Positions 43,194 through 52,172 are shown, counted from the first letter of the stretch. The stretch is 64,000 nt of DNA from Streptomyces capitiformicae (GCF_002214185.1 NZ_CP022161.1:8625486-8689485); one strand, 5' to 3'. Translations and numbers: made by a program. The notes: generated by a model from the letters alone, not told the origin.

Positions 43194-45599
43194 CTACGAA
43201 ACCACCGCTGGGTCCGCCGACTTGGTCATCTGCTCGGAGTTGCCTTCGTCACCCACGGCGATTCCGCGCCGCTTGGACACGTACACCGCGCCCACGATCA
43301 CGGCGATCGCGACCACGGCGATGGCGACGCGCAGCCCGACGCTCTTGTCCTCGCCGTAGCTGAACTGGACGACCGCGGGCGCGATGAGCAGCGCGACGAG
43401 GTTCATCACCTTCAGCAGCGGGTTGATGGCGGGGCCCGCGGTGTCCTTGAACGGGTCGCCCACCGTGTCACCGATGACGGTCGCGGCATGGGCCTCGCTG
43501 CCCTTGCCGCCGTGATGACCGTCCTCGACGAGCTTCTTGGCGTTGTCCCAGGCACCGCCGGAGTTGGCGAGGAACACCGCCATCAGGGTGCCGGTGCCGA
43601 TCGCCCCCGCGAGATACGCGCCCAGCGCGCCGACCCCGAGCGTGAACCCGATCGCGATGGGCGCCATGACGGCGAGCAGACCCGGTGTGGCCAGCTCCCG
43701 CAGGGCGTCCTTCGTACAGATGTCGACGACCCTGCCGTACTCCGGCTGCTCGGTGTAGTCCATGATCCCGGGCCGCTCACGGAACTGCCGCCGCACCTCG
43801 TAGACCACGGAACCGGCGGACCGCGAGACCGCGTTGATCGCCAGCCCCGAGAAGAGGAAGACGACCGCGGCACCCGCGATGAGCCCGACGAGGTTGTTGG
43901 GCTGTGAGATGTCCATCATCAGGTTCATCGGCGCGCCCGCTCCGGAGACCTTCTCGCCCACGTCGTTCGCGGCCGTGAGGATCGCGTCGCGGTACGAGCC
44001 GAAGAGCGCCGCCGCCGCGAGGACGGCGGTGGCGATGGCGATGCCCTTGGTGATGGCCTTGGTGGTGTTGCCGACGGCGTCCAGGTCGGTGAGCACCTGC
44101 GCGCCCGCGCCCTCGACGTCGCCGGACATCTCGGCGATGCCCTGCGCGTTGTCGGAGACGGGTCCGAAGGTGTCCATGGCGACGATCACACCGACCGTGG
44201 TGAGCAGGCCGGTGCCGGCCAGCGCCACCGCGAACAGGGCGAGCATGATCGACGTACCGCCCAGCAGGAACGCCCCGTAGACGCCGAGACCGATCAGCAG
44301 GGCGGTGTAGACGGCCGACTCCAGGCCGACGGAGATGCCGGCGAGGACGACGGTGGCCGGGCCGGTGAGCGAGGTCTTGCCGATGTCGCGCACGGGGCGC
44401 CGGGTGGTCTCGGTGAAGTAGCCGGTCAGCTGCTGGATCAGCGCGGCCAGCACGATGCCGATCGCCACCGCGACGACCGCGAGGACGCGCGGGTCGCCGC
44501 CGTGCCCAGCGATCGCCGTGTCCGTGACCCCTTCTAGGTCGGCGTACGACGACGGCAGATAGGCGTAGACGGCGATGGCGACGAGCACCAGCGAGATCAC
44601 CGCGGAGATGAAGAACCCGCGGTTGATGGCGCTCATCCCGCTGCGGTCGCTGCGGCGTGGCGCGACCGCGAAGATGCCGATCATCGCGGTGAGCACGCCG
44701 ATCGCGGGCACGATCAGCGGGAACGCGAGACCGGAGTCGCCGAAGGCCGCCTTGCCGAGGATCAGCGCGGCGACCAGCGTCACGGCGTACGACTCGAAGA
44801 GGTCGGCCGCCATGCCCGCGCAGTCGCCGACGTTGTCGCCCACATTGTCGGCGATGGTCGCGGCATTGCGCGGATCGTCCTCCGGAATGCCCTGCTCGAC
44901 CTTGCCGACCAGGTCGGCGCCGACGTCGGCGGCCTTGGTGAAGATGCCGCCACCGACACGCATGAACATGGCGATGAGCGCGGCCCCGAGGCCGAAGCCC
45001 TCGAGCACCTTCGGTGCGTCGGCCGCGTACACAAGCACCACGCAGGAGGCGCCCAGCAGACCGAGCCCCACCGTGAACATGCCGACGACGCCGCCCGTCC
45101 GAAAAGCGATCTTCATTGCTGTGTGCGAGACGGTGGTGAGATCTTTTTCCGGCTCGCCTTCCGCCGGTGTCGCTTCCCGGGCGGCCGCGGCCACGCGCAC
45201 ATTGCTGCGCACGGCGAGCCACATACCGATATAACCGGTGGCCGCCGAGAACGCCGCGCCGATCAAGAAGAACACCGATCGTCCGGCGCGCTGATTCCAG
45301 TCGTCCGCGGGCAGCAGCATGAGCAGGAAGAACACGACGACGGCGAATACGCCGAGCGTGCGCAACTGCCGTGCCAGATAGGCGTTCGCGCCTTCCTGTA
45401 CGGCCGCCGCGATCTTCTTCATGCTGTCGGTGCCCTCGCCTGCCGCGAGCACCTGGCGTACCAGGACCCCGGCCACGACGAGTGCGGCCAGCGCCACGAC
45501 TCCGATCACCATGACGATGATCCGGTTGTCGTCGGTCAGCACTGCGGCTGCGAAGTTCGTGGGGTGGTCAAACCGTTGAGGGGTAGAAAGCCCCGCCAT
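43194..45599 (-). CDS. hppA: Membrane-bound proton-translocating pyrophosphatase, K+-independent type
   Basis: 801 aa, ATG 45599 with a strong AAGGAGG site. About 16 transmembrane helices. The pyrophosphate site shows GGGIFTKAADVGADLVGK, DNVGDNVGDCAGMAADLFES and SGGAWDNAKK, followed by GDTVGDPFKDTAGPAINPLL. The sequence GNTTKAITKG has Lys where K+-dependent enzymes have Ala, which is the known marker of K+-independent H+ pumps. It hydrolyses pyrophosphate to phosphate and exports protons. The stretch of about 260 bp upstream is unusually AT-rich and repetitive. From memory it corresponds to SCO3547. Confidence 0.95.
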   Translation of the reverse strand: MAGLSTPQRFDHPTNFAAAVLTDDNRIIVMVIGVVALAALVVAGVLVRQVLAAGEGTDSMKKIAAAVQEGANAYLARQLRTLGVFAVVVFFLLMLLPADDWNQRAGRSVFFLIGAAFSAATGYIGMWLAVRSNVRVAAAAREATPAEGEPEKDLTTVSHTAMKIAFRTGGVVGMFTVGLGLLGASCVVLVYAADAPKVLEGFGLGAALIAMFMRVGGGIFTKAADVGADLVGKVEQGIPEDDPRNAATIADNVGDNVGDCAGMAADLFESYAVTLVAALILGKAAFGDSGLAFPLIVPAIGVLTAMIGIFAVAPRRSDRSGMSAINRGFFISAVISLVLVAIAVYAYLPSSYADLEGVTDTAIAGHGGDPRVLAVVAVAIGIVLAALIQQLTGYFTETTRRPVRDIGKTSLTGPATVVLAGISVGLESAVYTALLIGLGVYGAFLLGGTSIMLALFAVALAGTGLLTTVGVIVAMDTFGPVSDNAQGIAEMSGDVEGAGAQVLTDLDAVGNTTKAITKGIAIATAVLAAAALFGSYRDAILTAANDVGEKVSGAGAPMNLMMDISQPNNLVGLIAGAAVVFLFSGLAINAVSRSAGSVVYEVRRQFRERPGIMDYTEQPEYGRVVDICTKDALRELATPGLLAVMAPIAIGFTLGVGALGAYLAGAIGTGTLMAVFLANSGGAWDNAKKLVEDGHHGGKGSEAHAATVIGDTVGDPFKDTAGPAINPLLKVMNLVALLIAPAVVQFSYGEDKSVGLRVAIAVVAIAVIVGAVYVSKRRGIAVGDEGNSEQMTKSADPAVVS

Positions 45600-45659
45600 T
45601 CGTCCTCCTTGACGCTTGGGCTGAGCTCAAGATGTGGACGGATTCTAGGGAGCGGAACC

Positions 45660-45860
45660 TGATCAAAACAGTGCACGGCAAACGGAATTAGCCTTCACAT
45701 GCCCTTCAGCAAACGATCCGCGCACAGCCACGTTACTCGAAAGAGGTAACACCTCAAAGGCATTGACACTTGATCAAATAATCGCGCGATTGATCGTGAA
45801 TTCCTTCACGAATTCCGGAGTTCCGATGAACGTTGATCGCAATAATGATCGCAACAAAAG
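45660..45860. promoter_or_regulatory. AT-rich, repeat-bearing upstream region of hppA
   Basis: Much lower GC than any neighbour. Contains the inverted repeat GTTACTC-GAAA-GAGGTAAC (45732-45750), the palindrome AATCGCGCGATT (45780-45791), two GAATTCC repeats around TTCAC, and the direct repeats TGATCGCAA at about 45834 and 45846. It lies between the hppA start and the terminator of the bldG operon, so all of it is available as hppA leader/promoter. No known riboswitch class could be matched by eye. Confidence 0.5.
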
Positions 45861-45863
45861 CAA

Positions 45864-45886
45864 AGGGCCCTGCTCAGCAGGGCCCT
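45864..45886 (-). terminator. Hairpin terminator of the bldG operon
   Basis: Perfect arms AGGGCCCTGC and GCAGGGCCCT around TCA, 28 bp after the stop at 45914. On the minus strand it is followed by a T-rich stretch (TTGCTTTTGTT), making it one of the few classical intrinsic terminators here. Confidence 0.85.
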
Positions 45887-45913
45887 CGCGGTACTACTTG
45901 ATGTGGTGAGGAG

Positions 45914-46348
45914 CTACGGCAGCACCGCGGTGGGTGGCGTCGTCGGCCAGCTCATACGGATCAGCCCGCCGTTCTCCCCGGTGGAGACCTCCACGTCGTC
46001 GACGAGACCGCTGATGACGGCGAGGCCCATGTCGTCCTCCTCGCTGTCCACGTCCGCGTCGCCACCGGCACCCGACTCCTTGTCGCCGGGGACGGCATGC
46101 GGCGCCTCGTCGCCGACCTCGATGGAGAACTGTTTCTCCTCTTCGATCAGCGACACCCGCACCGGTGCCGAGACACCGCTGTTCTGGTGCAGTCCGACGG
46201 CGCGAGTGCAGGCCTCACCGACGGCCAGCCTGACCTCGTCGAGGACGGCCTCGTCCACTCCGGCCCTGCGCGCCACCGCTGCCGCCACCAGTCGGGCGGT
46301 CCTGACGTGCTCGGGCAGCGCGCTGAAGCGGAGTTCAACGGTGGCCAT
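45914..46348 (-). CDS. Anti-sigma-factor-like ATPase encoded with bldG
   Basis: 144 aa from ATG 46348 with GAGGGGG upstream. HATPase_c_2 fold: ALPEHVRTARLVAAAVARRAG, N-box-like DEVRLAVGEACTRAVGLH (the expected Asn is replaced by Thr/Arg context, so ATP binding may be altered), and a C-terminal DDMGLAVISGLVDDVEV. Between them is a long acidic insert (about 88-112, GDKESGAGGDADVDSEEDD). It lies 105 bp after bldG and shares its terminator. In S. coelicolor the equivalent (SCO3548) interacts with BldG; the pair controls development and antibiotic production through partner switching. Confidence 0.85.
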   Translation of the reverse strand: MATVELRFSALPEHVRTARLVAAAVARRAGVDEAVLDEVRLAVGEACTRAVGLHQNSGVSAPVRVSLIEEEKQFSIEVGDEAPHAVPGDKESGAGGDADVDSEEDDMGLAVISGLVDDVEVSTGENGGLIRMSWPTTPPTAVLP

Positions 46349-46453
46349 GCATCCCCCTCGGAACTGGGCGTGCTGTTGGAGGACCGGGCCACTCGGGCCC
46401 GGTCCCCCCTCATTTGTCTCAGCCGTTCCGGGCACGGGCCCGGGCGGGCGGGG

Positions 46454-46795
46454 TCAGTCGGTGGCCGCCACCGCTTCATCGACCGAGGTGTGAATCGGGA
46501 ACACCTTGGTCAGACCGGTGATGCGGAAGATCTTCAAAATCCGCTCCTGGTTGCACACCAGGCGCAGCGAGCCCTCGTGGGCCCGTACTCGCTTCAGTCC
46601 GCCCACCAAAACGCCGAGCCCGGTGGAGTCGAGGAAGTCGACGCCCTCCATGTCGACGACGAGGTGGAAACTCCCGTCGTTGACCAGCTCGACCAGCTGC
46701 TCACGCAGCTTGGGCGCGGTATAAACGTCGATTTCGCCACCGACCTCGACGACCGTACGATCGCCGACGGTACGGGTCGACAGGGACAGGTCCAC
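46454..46795 (-). CDS. bldG: Anti-anti-sigma factor BldG
   Basis: 113 aa, GTG start with GGAGGATCC upstream. STAS domain: [20 protein letters not shown] at the start and [16 protein letters not shown] with the phosphorylated Ser57. Sequence and length correspond to the highly conserved BldG of streptomycetes. It binds or releases anti-sigma kinases depending on phosphorylation; bldG mutants of S. coelicolor make no aerial hyphae or antibiotics. Downstream gene (45914-46348) encodes its anti-sigma-like partner. Divergent from the helicase gene, with only 82 bp between starts. Confidence 0.96.
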   Translation of the reverse strand: MDLSLSTRTVGDRTVVEVGGEIDVYTAPKLREQLVELVNDGSFHLVVDMEGVDFLDSTGLGVLVGGLKRVRAHEGSLRLVCNQERILKIFRITGLTKVFPIHTSVDEAVAATD

Positions 46796-46877
46796 GGATC
46801 CTCCAGCACCTTGCTATCGAGCGTTCGCCCCTCAGGACACCTCGGCTTGAAGCCCCCGGGACGGTTCGCCAGCCGCG

Positions 46878-49361
46878 ATGGCATTCAATCACTTACCGGC
46901 AGGCGTGCACGACGCCTTGGGTCCATTGTCCGTCACGCCGGTGACACACTCGGTGCTGATGGCCAAGAATCACCGATCCGATCGATCCTCGACGGACACC
47001 CCTACCAGCCCCTCGCCGGGCACGGTCCTGGACCGGCTCGCCTCGGGGCCGAGCCGGGCTTCGCGCATCACTCATACGGAGCATGTGCCCCCGCGTGCGG
47101 GCCGCCATGCCGTCTGGCCCGACCGGATCCGCTCGGAGGTCGTCGCCGCCGTCCAGGCCGCGGGAATCGAACACCCCTGGGCCCACCAGGCACTCGTCGC
47201 CGAGCACGCCCTGGACGGCGACTCGGTCGTCGTCGCCACCGGCACCGCCTCCGGCAAGTCGCTGGCCTATCTCGTACCGGTGCTGTCGGGGTTGCTGGAC
47301 GGCACCGAGGCCCCGAACGGCCGCGGGGCGACCGCGCTCTACCTCGCCCCCACCAAGGCGCTCGCGGCGGATCAGTGCCGAGCCGTGAAGGAATTTTCAC
47401 AATCTCTCGGCAATGCGGTACGCCCGGCTGTGTACGACGGCGACACGCCCGTCGAGGAGCGCGAGTGGATCCGCCAGTACGCCAACTACGTCCTCACCAA
47501 CCCCGACATGCTGCACCGGGGCATCCTGCCCTCCCATCCCCGCTGGTCCTCCTTCCTGCGCGCCCTCAAGTACGTCGTCATCGACGAGTGCCACACCTAC
47601 CGCGGCGTCTTCGGCTCCCACGTCGCCCAGGTCCTGCGCCGCCTGCGCCGCCTGTGCGCCCGGTACGGCGCTGATCCCGTCTTCCTGCTGGCCTCCGCGA
47701 CCGCCGCCGAGCCCTCCGTGGCCGCCGGCCGCCTCACCGGCGTCCGGGTCACCGAGGTCGCCGACGACGCCTCACCCCGAGGCGAACTGGTGTTCGCCCT
47801 CTGGGAGCCCCCGCTCACCGAGCTGCACGGGGAGAAGGGCGCGCCGGTCCGGCGTACGGCGACCGCGGAAACAGCCGACCTGCTGACCGACCTGGTCGTC
47901 CAGGGCATCCGCTCGGTCGCCTTCGTACGCTCCCGGCGCGGCGCCGAACTGATCTCGGTGATCGCCCAGGAACGCCTGGCAGCAGTGACATCAGCGGCTG
48001 ACGCCGCGGGCGACCGCTCCCTGGCCCGCCGTGTGGCCGCCTACCGGGGCGGCTACCTCCCCGAGGAACGCCGCGCCCTCGAACGCGCCCTGCACTCCGG
48101 CGAGCTTCTCGGCCTCGCCGCGACGACCGCCCTGGAACTCGGCGTCGACGTGTCCGGCCTGGACGCCGTCCTCATCGCCGGCTACCCGGGCACCCGCGCC
48201 TCCCTGTGGCAGCAGGCGGGCCGCGCCGGACGCTCGGGCCAGGGCGCCCTGGCCGTCCTCGTCGCCCGCGACGACCCGCTGGACACGTTCCTGGTCCACC
48301 ATCCGGAAGCCCTGTTCGATCAGCCGGTGGAGTCGACCGTCCTCGACCCCGACAACCCCTACGTCCTCGCTCCCCACCTGTGCGCGGCCGCCGCGGAACT
48401 GCCTCTGACCGAGGAGGACCTCGGGCTGTTCGGCCCGGCGTGCGAGGAGTTGCTGCCGCAGCTGGAAGCCGCGAAACTGCTCCGCCGCCGCGCCAAGGCC
48501 TGGCACTGGACACGCCGCGAACGGGCAGCCGACCTGACGGACATCCGGGGCCAGGGCGGCCGCCCCGTCCAGGTCGTGGAGACCGGCACGGGCCGGCTCC
48601 TCGGCACCGTCGACGCGGGCGCCGCCCATGCCTCCGTCCACGAGGGCGCGGTCCATCTGCACCAGGGCCGTACGTACCTGGTGCGCAAACTGGACCTGGA
48701 GGACTCCGTGGCCCTCGTCGAACAGGCCGACCCGCCGTATTCGACGGTCGCCCGGGACACGACCGCCATCTCCGTCCTGGAGACGGACACCGAAATCCCC
48801 TGGGGGGACGGCCGGTTGTGCTACGGCTCCGTCGAAGTCACCAACCAGGTCGTCTCCTTCCTCCGTCGACGTGTCATCACCGGTGAAGTGCTGGGCGAGA
48901 CCAAACTCGACCTCCCTCCTAGTACGCTGCGCACCCGTGCCGTGTGGTGGACGGTCACCGAGGACCAGCTGGACGCGGCCCGGATCGCCCCGGAGATCCT
49001 CGGCGGCGCCCTGCACGCCGCCGAGCACGCGTCCATCGGCATGCTGCCGCTGTTCGCGACGTGCGACCGCTGGGACATCGGCGGGGTCTCCGTCCCACTC
49101 CACCCCGACACACTGCTCCCGACGGTCTTCGTCTACGACGGCCACCCCGGCGGCGCGGGCTTCGCGGAACGTGCCTTCCACACGGCCCGCGAGTGGCTCA
49201 CCGCCACCCGCCAGGCCATCGCCTCCTGCGAGTGCGACGCCGGGTGCCCGTCCTGTGTGCAGTCCCCCAAGTGCGGCAACGGGAACGAGCCGTTGCACAA
49301 GCGGGGGGCCGTGCGGTTGCTGGCCGAGTTGCTGAAGGGGGCACCCCCGGCTTCGCGGTAG
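46878..49361 (+). CDS. DEAH/DECH-type superfamily 2 helicase with C-terminal DUF1998/zinc domain (YprA/MrfA-like)
   Basis: 827 aa from ATG 46878 (ATG 46959, MAKNHRSD, is an alternative). RecA1: ATGTASGKSLAYLVPVL (about 121), VVIDECHTYRGVFGSH (DECH, about 236), LLASATAAEP. RecA2: FVRSRRGAELIS, LATTALELGVDVSGLDAVL, QQAGRAGRSGQGA. The C-terminal domain has CECDAGCPSCVQSPKCGNGN, four cysteines that bind zinc in MrfA-type DNA repair helicases. A role in excision-type repair of DNA lesions is known for the Bacillus relative and inferred here. The last residues (KGAPPASR) are encoded by a GC-rich repeat. Confidence 0.9.
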   Translation: MAFNHLPAGVHDALGPLSVTPVTHSVLMAKNHRSDRSSTDTPTSPSPGTVLDRLASGPSRASRITHTEHVPPRAGRHAVWPDRIRSEVVAAVQAAGIEHPWAHQALVAEHALDGDSVVVATGTASGKSLAYLVPVLSGLLDGTEAPNGRGATALYLAPTKALAADQCRAVKEFSQSLGNAVRPAVYDGDTPVEEREWIRQYANYVLTNPDMLHRGILPSHPRWSSFLRALKYVVIDECHTYRGVFGSHVAQVLRRLRRLCARYGADPVFLLASATAAEPSVAAGRLTGVRVTEVADDASPRGELVFALWEPPLTELHGEKGAPVRRTATAETADLLTDLVVQGIRSVAFVRSRRGAELISVIAQERLAAVTSAADAAGDRSLARRVAAYRGGYLPEERRALERALHSGELLGLAATTALELGVDVSGLDAVLIAGYPGTRASLWQQAGRAGRSGQGALAVLVARDDPLDTFLVHHPEALFDQPVESTVLDPDNPYVLAPHLCAAAAELPLTEEDLGLFGPACEELLPQLEAAKLLRRRAKAWHWTRRERAADLTDIRGQGGRPVQVVETGTGRLLGTVDAGAAHASVHEGAVHLHQGRTYLVRKLDLEDSVALVEQADPPYSTVARDTTAISVLETDTEIPWGDGRLCYGSVEVTNQVVSFLRRRVITGEVLGETKLDLPPSTLRTRAVWWTVTEDQLDAARIAPEILGGALHAAEHASIGMLPLFATCDRWDIGGVSVPLHPDTLLPTVFVYDGHPGGAGFAERAFHTAREWLTATRQAIASCECDAGCPSCVQSPKCGNGNEPLHKRGAVRLLAELLKGAPPASR

Positions 49362-49789
49362 GGCGGGGGCGCCTTGGAGCGGCCCCGGGTTCCCTGACCC
49401 GGCGGTGCGCCGGCCGGCCCCGGTGGGCCCGCCCTCGCCCTCACCTCGGCGGTGAGCAGTCCGGTGCCCGACGCCGCCGTCACGTCCGAGATCTCTCCCT
49501 CGACCTCGCAGCCCACCAGTCGACTGCCCTGGGCCCTCGCCACCCGTTCCGCCGTCGCGCAGGCGGCCTCGCCGCCCTTCATCCAGTGGTCGGCCGCGGC
49601 GAGGGCCGCAAGGTCGGCCGCGCCGGCCGCCCGGTGGCGGATCACGACGGACTGGCCCATCCCCAGGACGGCGCCGAACACGACGCACAGCACGGCGATC
49701 GCGCCGAGGACCCAGACGGTGGCGGAGCCTCTGTCCGACCGGGTGGCCTTGGCCAGCCGGGCAGGCCACGAAAACCTCGTCGTCCTCAT
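49133..49789 (-). CDS. TadE-like protein of the Tad/Ssd cluster (Rv3654c family) with run-on C-terminus
   Basis: 218 aa from ATG 49789 (overlaps the previous stop). Residues 1-120 are the real family core: SDRGSATVWVLGAIAVLCVV with a membrane helix (about 22-45), then HRAAGAADLAALAAADHWM and ARAQGSRLVGCEVEGE. From about residue 125 the frame is Pro/Gly-rich and then becomes the antisense of the helicase gene, overlapping it by 229 bp up to the stop at 49133. A GC-rich repeat at 49337-49375 lies exactly where the family normally ends, so insertion of this repeat may have removed the original stop. The functional product may end earlier by another route or carry a useless tail. Confidence 0.7.
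   Translation of the reverse strand: MRTTRFSWPARLAKATRSDRGSATVWVLGAIAVLCVVFGAVLGMGQSVVIRHRAAGAADLAALAAADHWMKGGEAACATAERVARAQGSRLVGCEVEGEISDVTAASGTGLLTAEVRARAGPPGPAGAPPGQGTRGRSKAPPPYREAGGAPFSNSASNRTAPRLCNGSFPLPHLGDCTQDGHPASHSQEAMAWRVAVSHSRAVWKARSAKPAPPGWPS
49337..49375. repeat. GC-rich repeat shared by the 3' ends of two convergent genes
   Basis: GGGGGCACCCCCGGCTTCGC followed by GGTAGGGCGGGGGCGCC. It forms a hairpin and resembles elements at 10884-10913 and 42222-42262. On the plus strand it encodes the helicase's last residues and stop (TAG at 49359-49361); on the minus strand it is read through by the TadE-like gene. Confidence 0.6.
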
Positions 49790-50175
49790 CCGCTCTCCAC
49801 CCCCACCGTCTCCTCCGCCAACGCCACGGCCTCATGACCGAGGTCGAGGCCGAGGCCGTCCAGGCCCGGCGACCGGGCCGAGACCAGCACGTGCACGAAG
49901 TCGCCCTTGCGGCCCACGCTGACCTCCGCCCCGTCCGGTGCCACCTGACGGGCCGCCGCCGCGACCGCGCCCGGCGGGTCCTGCCGGGCGGCGGCCCGGG
50001 CACCGGCCCGCGCCGCGTCCACGCACTGGATCTGGGCGCAGGCGGCGAGCAGGGCCCACACCAGCGCCATCGCGAAGAGGACCAGCACGGGCAGGGCCAT
50101 GGCCGCCTCGGCCGTCACGAAGCCGTGATCACCGCCCAGGGCCCTGCCGCGCCGTCGCGGCCTACGCCCCGCCAC
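49786..50175 (-). CDS. TadE family pseudopilin-like protein
   Basis: 129 aa, GTG start 50175 inside the 3' end of the DUF4244 gene. RGRALGGDHGFVTAEAAMAL is the TadE N-terminal motif with Glu at the processing-like position, followed by the helix PVLVLFAMALVWALLAACA, then QIQCVDAARAGARAAARQ typical of TadE. In Tad systems such proteins are minor pilins; the mycobacterial counterpart is Rv3655c. A 4-bp overlap with the next gene and a 14-bp overlap with the previous one show operon structure. No prepilin peptidase gene is in the window. Confidence 0.85.
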   Translation of the reverse strand: MAGRRPRRRGRALGGDHGFVTAEAAMALPVLVLFAMALVWALLAACAQIQCVDAARAGARAAARQDPPGAVAAAARQVAPDGAEVSVGRKGDFVHVLVSARSPGLDGLGLDLGHEAVALAEETVGVESG

Positions 50176-50386
50176 TGAGTGCCCGCCCGACGATCTGCTG
50201 CAGCTCCTCCTGGACCTGCCCGCTGGTCACCACCTTGTAGAGCACCGCGGCGAAGGCCACCGCCGCGATGATTCCGACGGCGTACTCGGAAGTCACCATT
50301 CCGGCGTCCCTCCGCGCCGCCCGCACCCGGCACATCAGGGCCCGCACCACCCGAACCCGTACCGCTTCTCGCACTGCCTTGTACAT
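50162..50386 (-). CDS. DUF4244 Flp-pilin-like protein
   Basis: 74 aa from ATG 50386 (GGGGGTTGAG upstream). The core DAGMVTSEYAVGIIAAVAFA places a Glu after the cleavage-like Gly-Met segment as in Flp prepilins, followed by LYKVVTSGQVQEELQQIVG. The N-terminus is basic (YKAVREAVRVRVVRALMCRV). It probably forms the fibre subunit of the Tad-like system, equivalent to Rv3656c. Preceded by 143 bp after the tadC stop, the largest gap within the cluster, which may hold an internal promoter giving more pilin than assembly proteins. Confidence 0.85.
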   Translation of the reverse strand: MYKAVREAVRVRVVRALMCRVRAARRDAGMVTSEYAVGIIAAVAFAAVLYKVVTSGQVQEELQQIVGRALSGGA

Positions 50387-50529
50387 CTCAACCCCCGTGA
50401 GGCTCTGTTCCGTTGACTGCCGATGGCTGGTCATTGCTCGTCTGACCACCGAGGCCGACCTTCGACTACTGAGGCCGACCTCGTTCGTGGCCGGTCGTTT
50501 CCGCTCACCGCTCGTTCAAGCCCGTCCCG

Positions 50530-51321
50530 TCAACCCCCACCCCCTCCCAACAGGCTGTCCGCCAGCCCGATCACCACCGGCAGCACCCCGACCGCGATGA
50601 ACGCGGGCAGGAAGCACAACCCCACCGGTGCGGTGACCATCACGGCGGCTCGGCGGGCCCGTTCCGTCGCCGCGCGCCCCCATTCGGCGCGGGCCTCGGC
50701 GGCGAGACGGGCGACCGGAGCGGCCGCCGGTACGCCGGACCGGTCGGCGCGTTCCAGAAGCCGTGCCAGTGCCCCGGCGCCGGACAGCGCGCCCAACGCC
50801 CGCCACGCCTCGGCCGGTTCACCCCCGAGCCGGGCCTCGGCCGCACCCTTGGCCAAGCGCTCGCCCACGGGCCCGCCCAGGGCTTCTCCGACAGCCTGTG
50901 CGGCCACCACGGGGCTCGCCCCGGCCGTGATGCAGGCCGCCAGGAGATCGGCGGCGAGAGGCAGTTGGCGGGCGGCAGCCGCCGCGTCGTACGCGCCCGC
51001 CGGGTCGCTGCCCTTGCTCCACGTCCGCCGGAGCCACCACCACACCCCGCCGCCGGCGGCCAGTCCCAGCAACAGCCCCCAGAAGCCACCGACCAGCACC
51101 CAGCCGGCGCACACCGCCCCGGCGACCGGCAACCACCGCCGCACGGCATCCCGTGGCACGAGGTTCCGCCGGGGTGGCTCGGCGGCCAGGACGAGCACCG
51201 TACGCAGGCGGGCGCGCAGCCGTCGTTCGCGTCGTGCGATGCCGAGCGACCGGGCGAGCCACCACAGTCCCAGGACCACGCACACGACACCCCCCAGCCT
51301 GTGGACAACTTCCCCGCTCAC
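50530..51321 (-). CDS. TadC-like type II/IV secretion membrane protein (GspF fold)
   Basis: 263 aa, GTG start overlapping the tadB stop (GTGA). Membrane helices at the N-terminus (GGVVCVVLGLWWLARSLG and LPVAGAVCAGWVLVGGFWGL) and C-terminus (VMVTAPVGLCFLPAFIAVGV), with a cytoplasmic helical T2SSF domain between (QLPLAADLLAACITAGASPV). It is the second half of the inner-membrane platform of the Tad machine, partner to TadB. Equivalent to Rv3657c by order. Confidence 0.85.
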   Translation of the reverse strand: MSGEVVHRLGGVVCVVLGLWWLARSLGIARRERRLRARLRTVLVLAAEPPRRNLVPRDAVRRWLPVAGAVCAGWVLVGGFWGLLLGLAAGGGVWWWLRRTWSKGSDPAGAYDAAAAARQLPLAADLLAACITAGASPVVAAQAVGEALGGPVGERLAKGAAEARLGGEPAEAWRALGALSGAGALARLLERADRSGVPAAAPVARLAAEARAEWGRAATERARRAAVMVTAPVGLCFLPAFIAVGVLPVVIGLADSLLGGGGG

Positions 51322-52172
51322 GCCGCCTCCGCTCCCCGTACGATCCGCAGCGCCCACCACAGGCCAGCGCCCTCCAGTGCCGCGCCGACCAGCAGACAGC
51401 CCAGCCCGGCGGTGCTGTGCAGCACCACGTGCAGTGGGTCGGCACCGAGCGCGGTGCCCAGCAGCAGCCCCAGCACCGGAAGCCCGGCGAGCATCACCGC
51501 CGTCGACCGGGCGCCCGCCAACTGAGAACGCAGGTCGGCCCGTTGGTCCCGCTCGGCGCGCAGGGCGCCCTCCAGGCGGTCGAGCCCCGCGGCGAGGCCC
51601 GCGCCCCGGTCCACGGCCACCCGCCAGCACGCGGCGAGCCCCAGCAGCCCGTCGGCGCCCGGCTGCCGTGCCGCGTCCGCGAGCGCCCCCGGCACATCCC
51701 CGCCGAATCTCGCCGCCGCCAGCACCACCGCCTGCGCCTCGCCGAGCCCGCCCGAGTCCCGCGCGGCCCGGGTCAACGCCTCACCCGGCTGCCGCCCGGC
51801 CCGCACCTCCCCGGCGAGCGCCGCGCACAACGCGACCACGGCATCGCCCCGCCGCTCCCGTTCCCGGCGCTCCTGAGCCGCCCGCCGCACCCGCCTCAGC
51901 AACGGCACCCCGGCCGCGCCCGCGAGCACCGGCAGCACCGAGGCCCCCAGCACCGCGATCACCGACCCGACCACCGGCGCCCACCACTCGGCTCCCAGCC
52001 GTCGCACCCGGTCGACCGCCCACTCCCAACGCGGCGGCCCCACCGCCCCGCCGCCCGCCAGCAGCAACCGAGCCCGCCGAGCCCCGCTCCCCCACCCGGC
52101 GCCCCACATCCAGCCCGCCGCCCCGGCACACGCCACAGCCAACCCGACCGACATCTCCCCGACCCCCGTCAC
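51318..52172 (-). CDS. TadB-like type II secretion F family membrane protein
   Basis: 284 aa from GTG 52172, in a GTGA overlap with the tadA stop (ATG 52154 is an alternative, but its GGGGAG is too close). N-terminal helix SVGLAVACAGAAGWMWGAGW, VVGSVIAVLGASVLPVLAGA, then the T2SSF cytoplasmic helices (ALCAALAGEVRAGRQPGEAL; DGLLGLAACWRVAVDRGAGL), and C-terminal helices (AVMLAGLPVLGLLLGTALGA). It forms the membrane platform with TadC on which the ATPase acts. Equivalent to Rv3658c. Confidence 0.87.
   Translation of the reverse strand: MTGVGEMSVGLAVACAGAAGWMWGAGWGSGARRARLLLAGGGAVGPPRWEWAVDRVRRLGAEWWAPVVGSVIAVLGASVLPVLAGAAGVPLLRRVRRAAQERRERERRGDAVVALCAALAGEVRAGRQPGEALTRAARDSGGLGEAQAVVLAAARFGGDVPGALADAARQPGADGLLGLAACWRVAVDRGAGLAAGLDRLEGALRAERDQRADLRSQLAGARSTAVMLAGLPVLGLLLGTALGADPLHVVLHSTAGLGCLLVGAALEGAGLWWALRIVRGAEAA

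Noticed and set aside
43030..43363. Plus-strand frames antisense to the hppA 3' end
   Set aside because: Shadows of the conserved hppA C-terminus.
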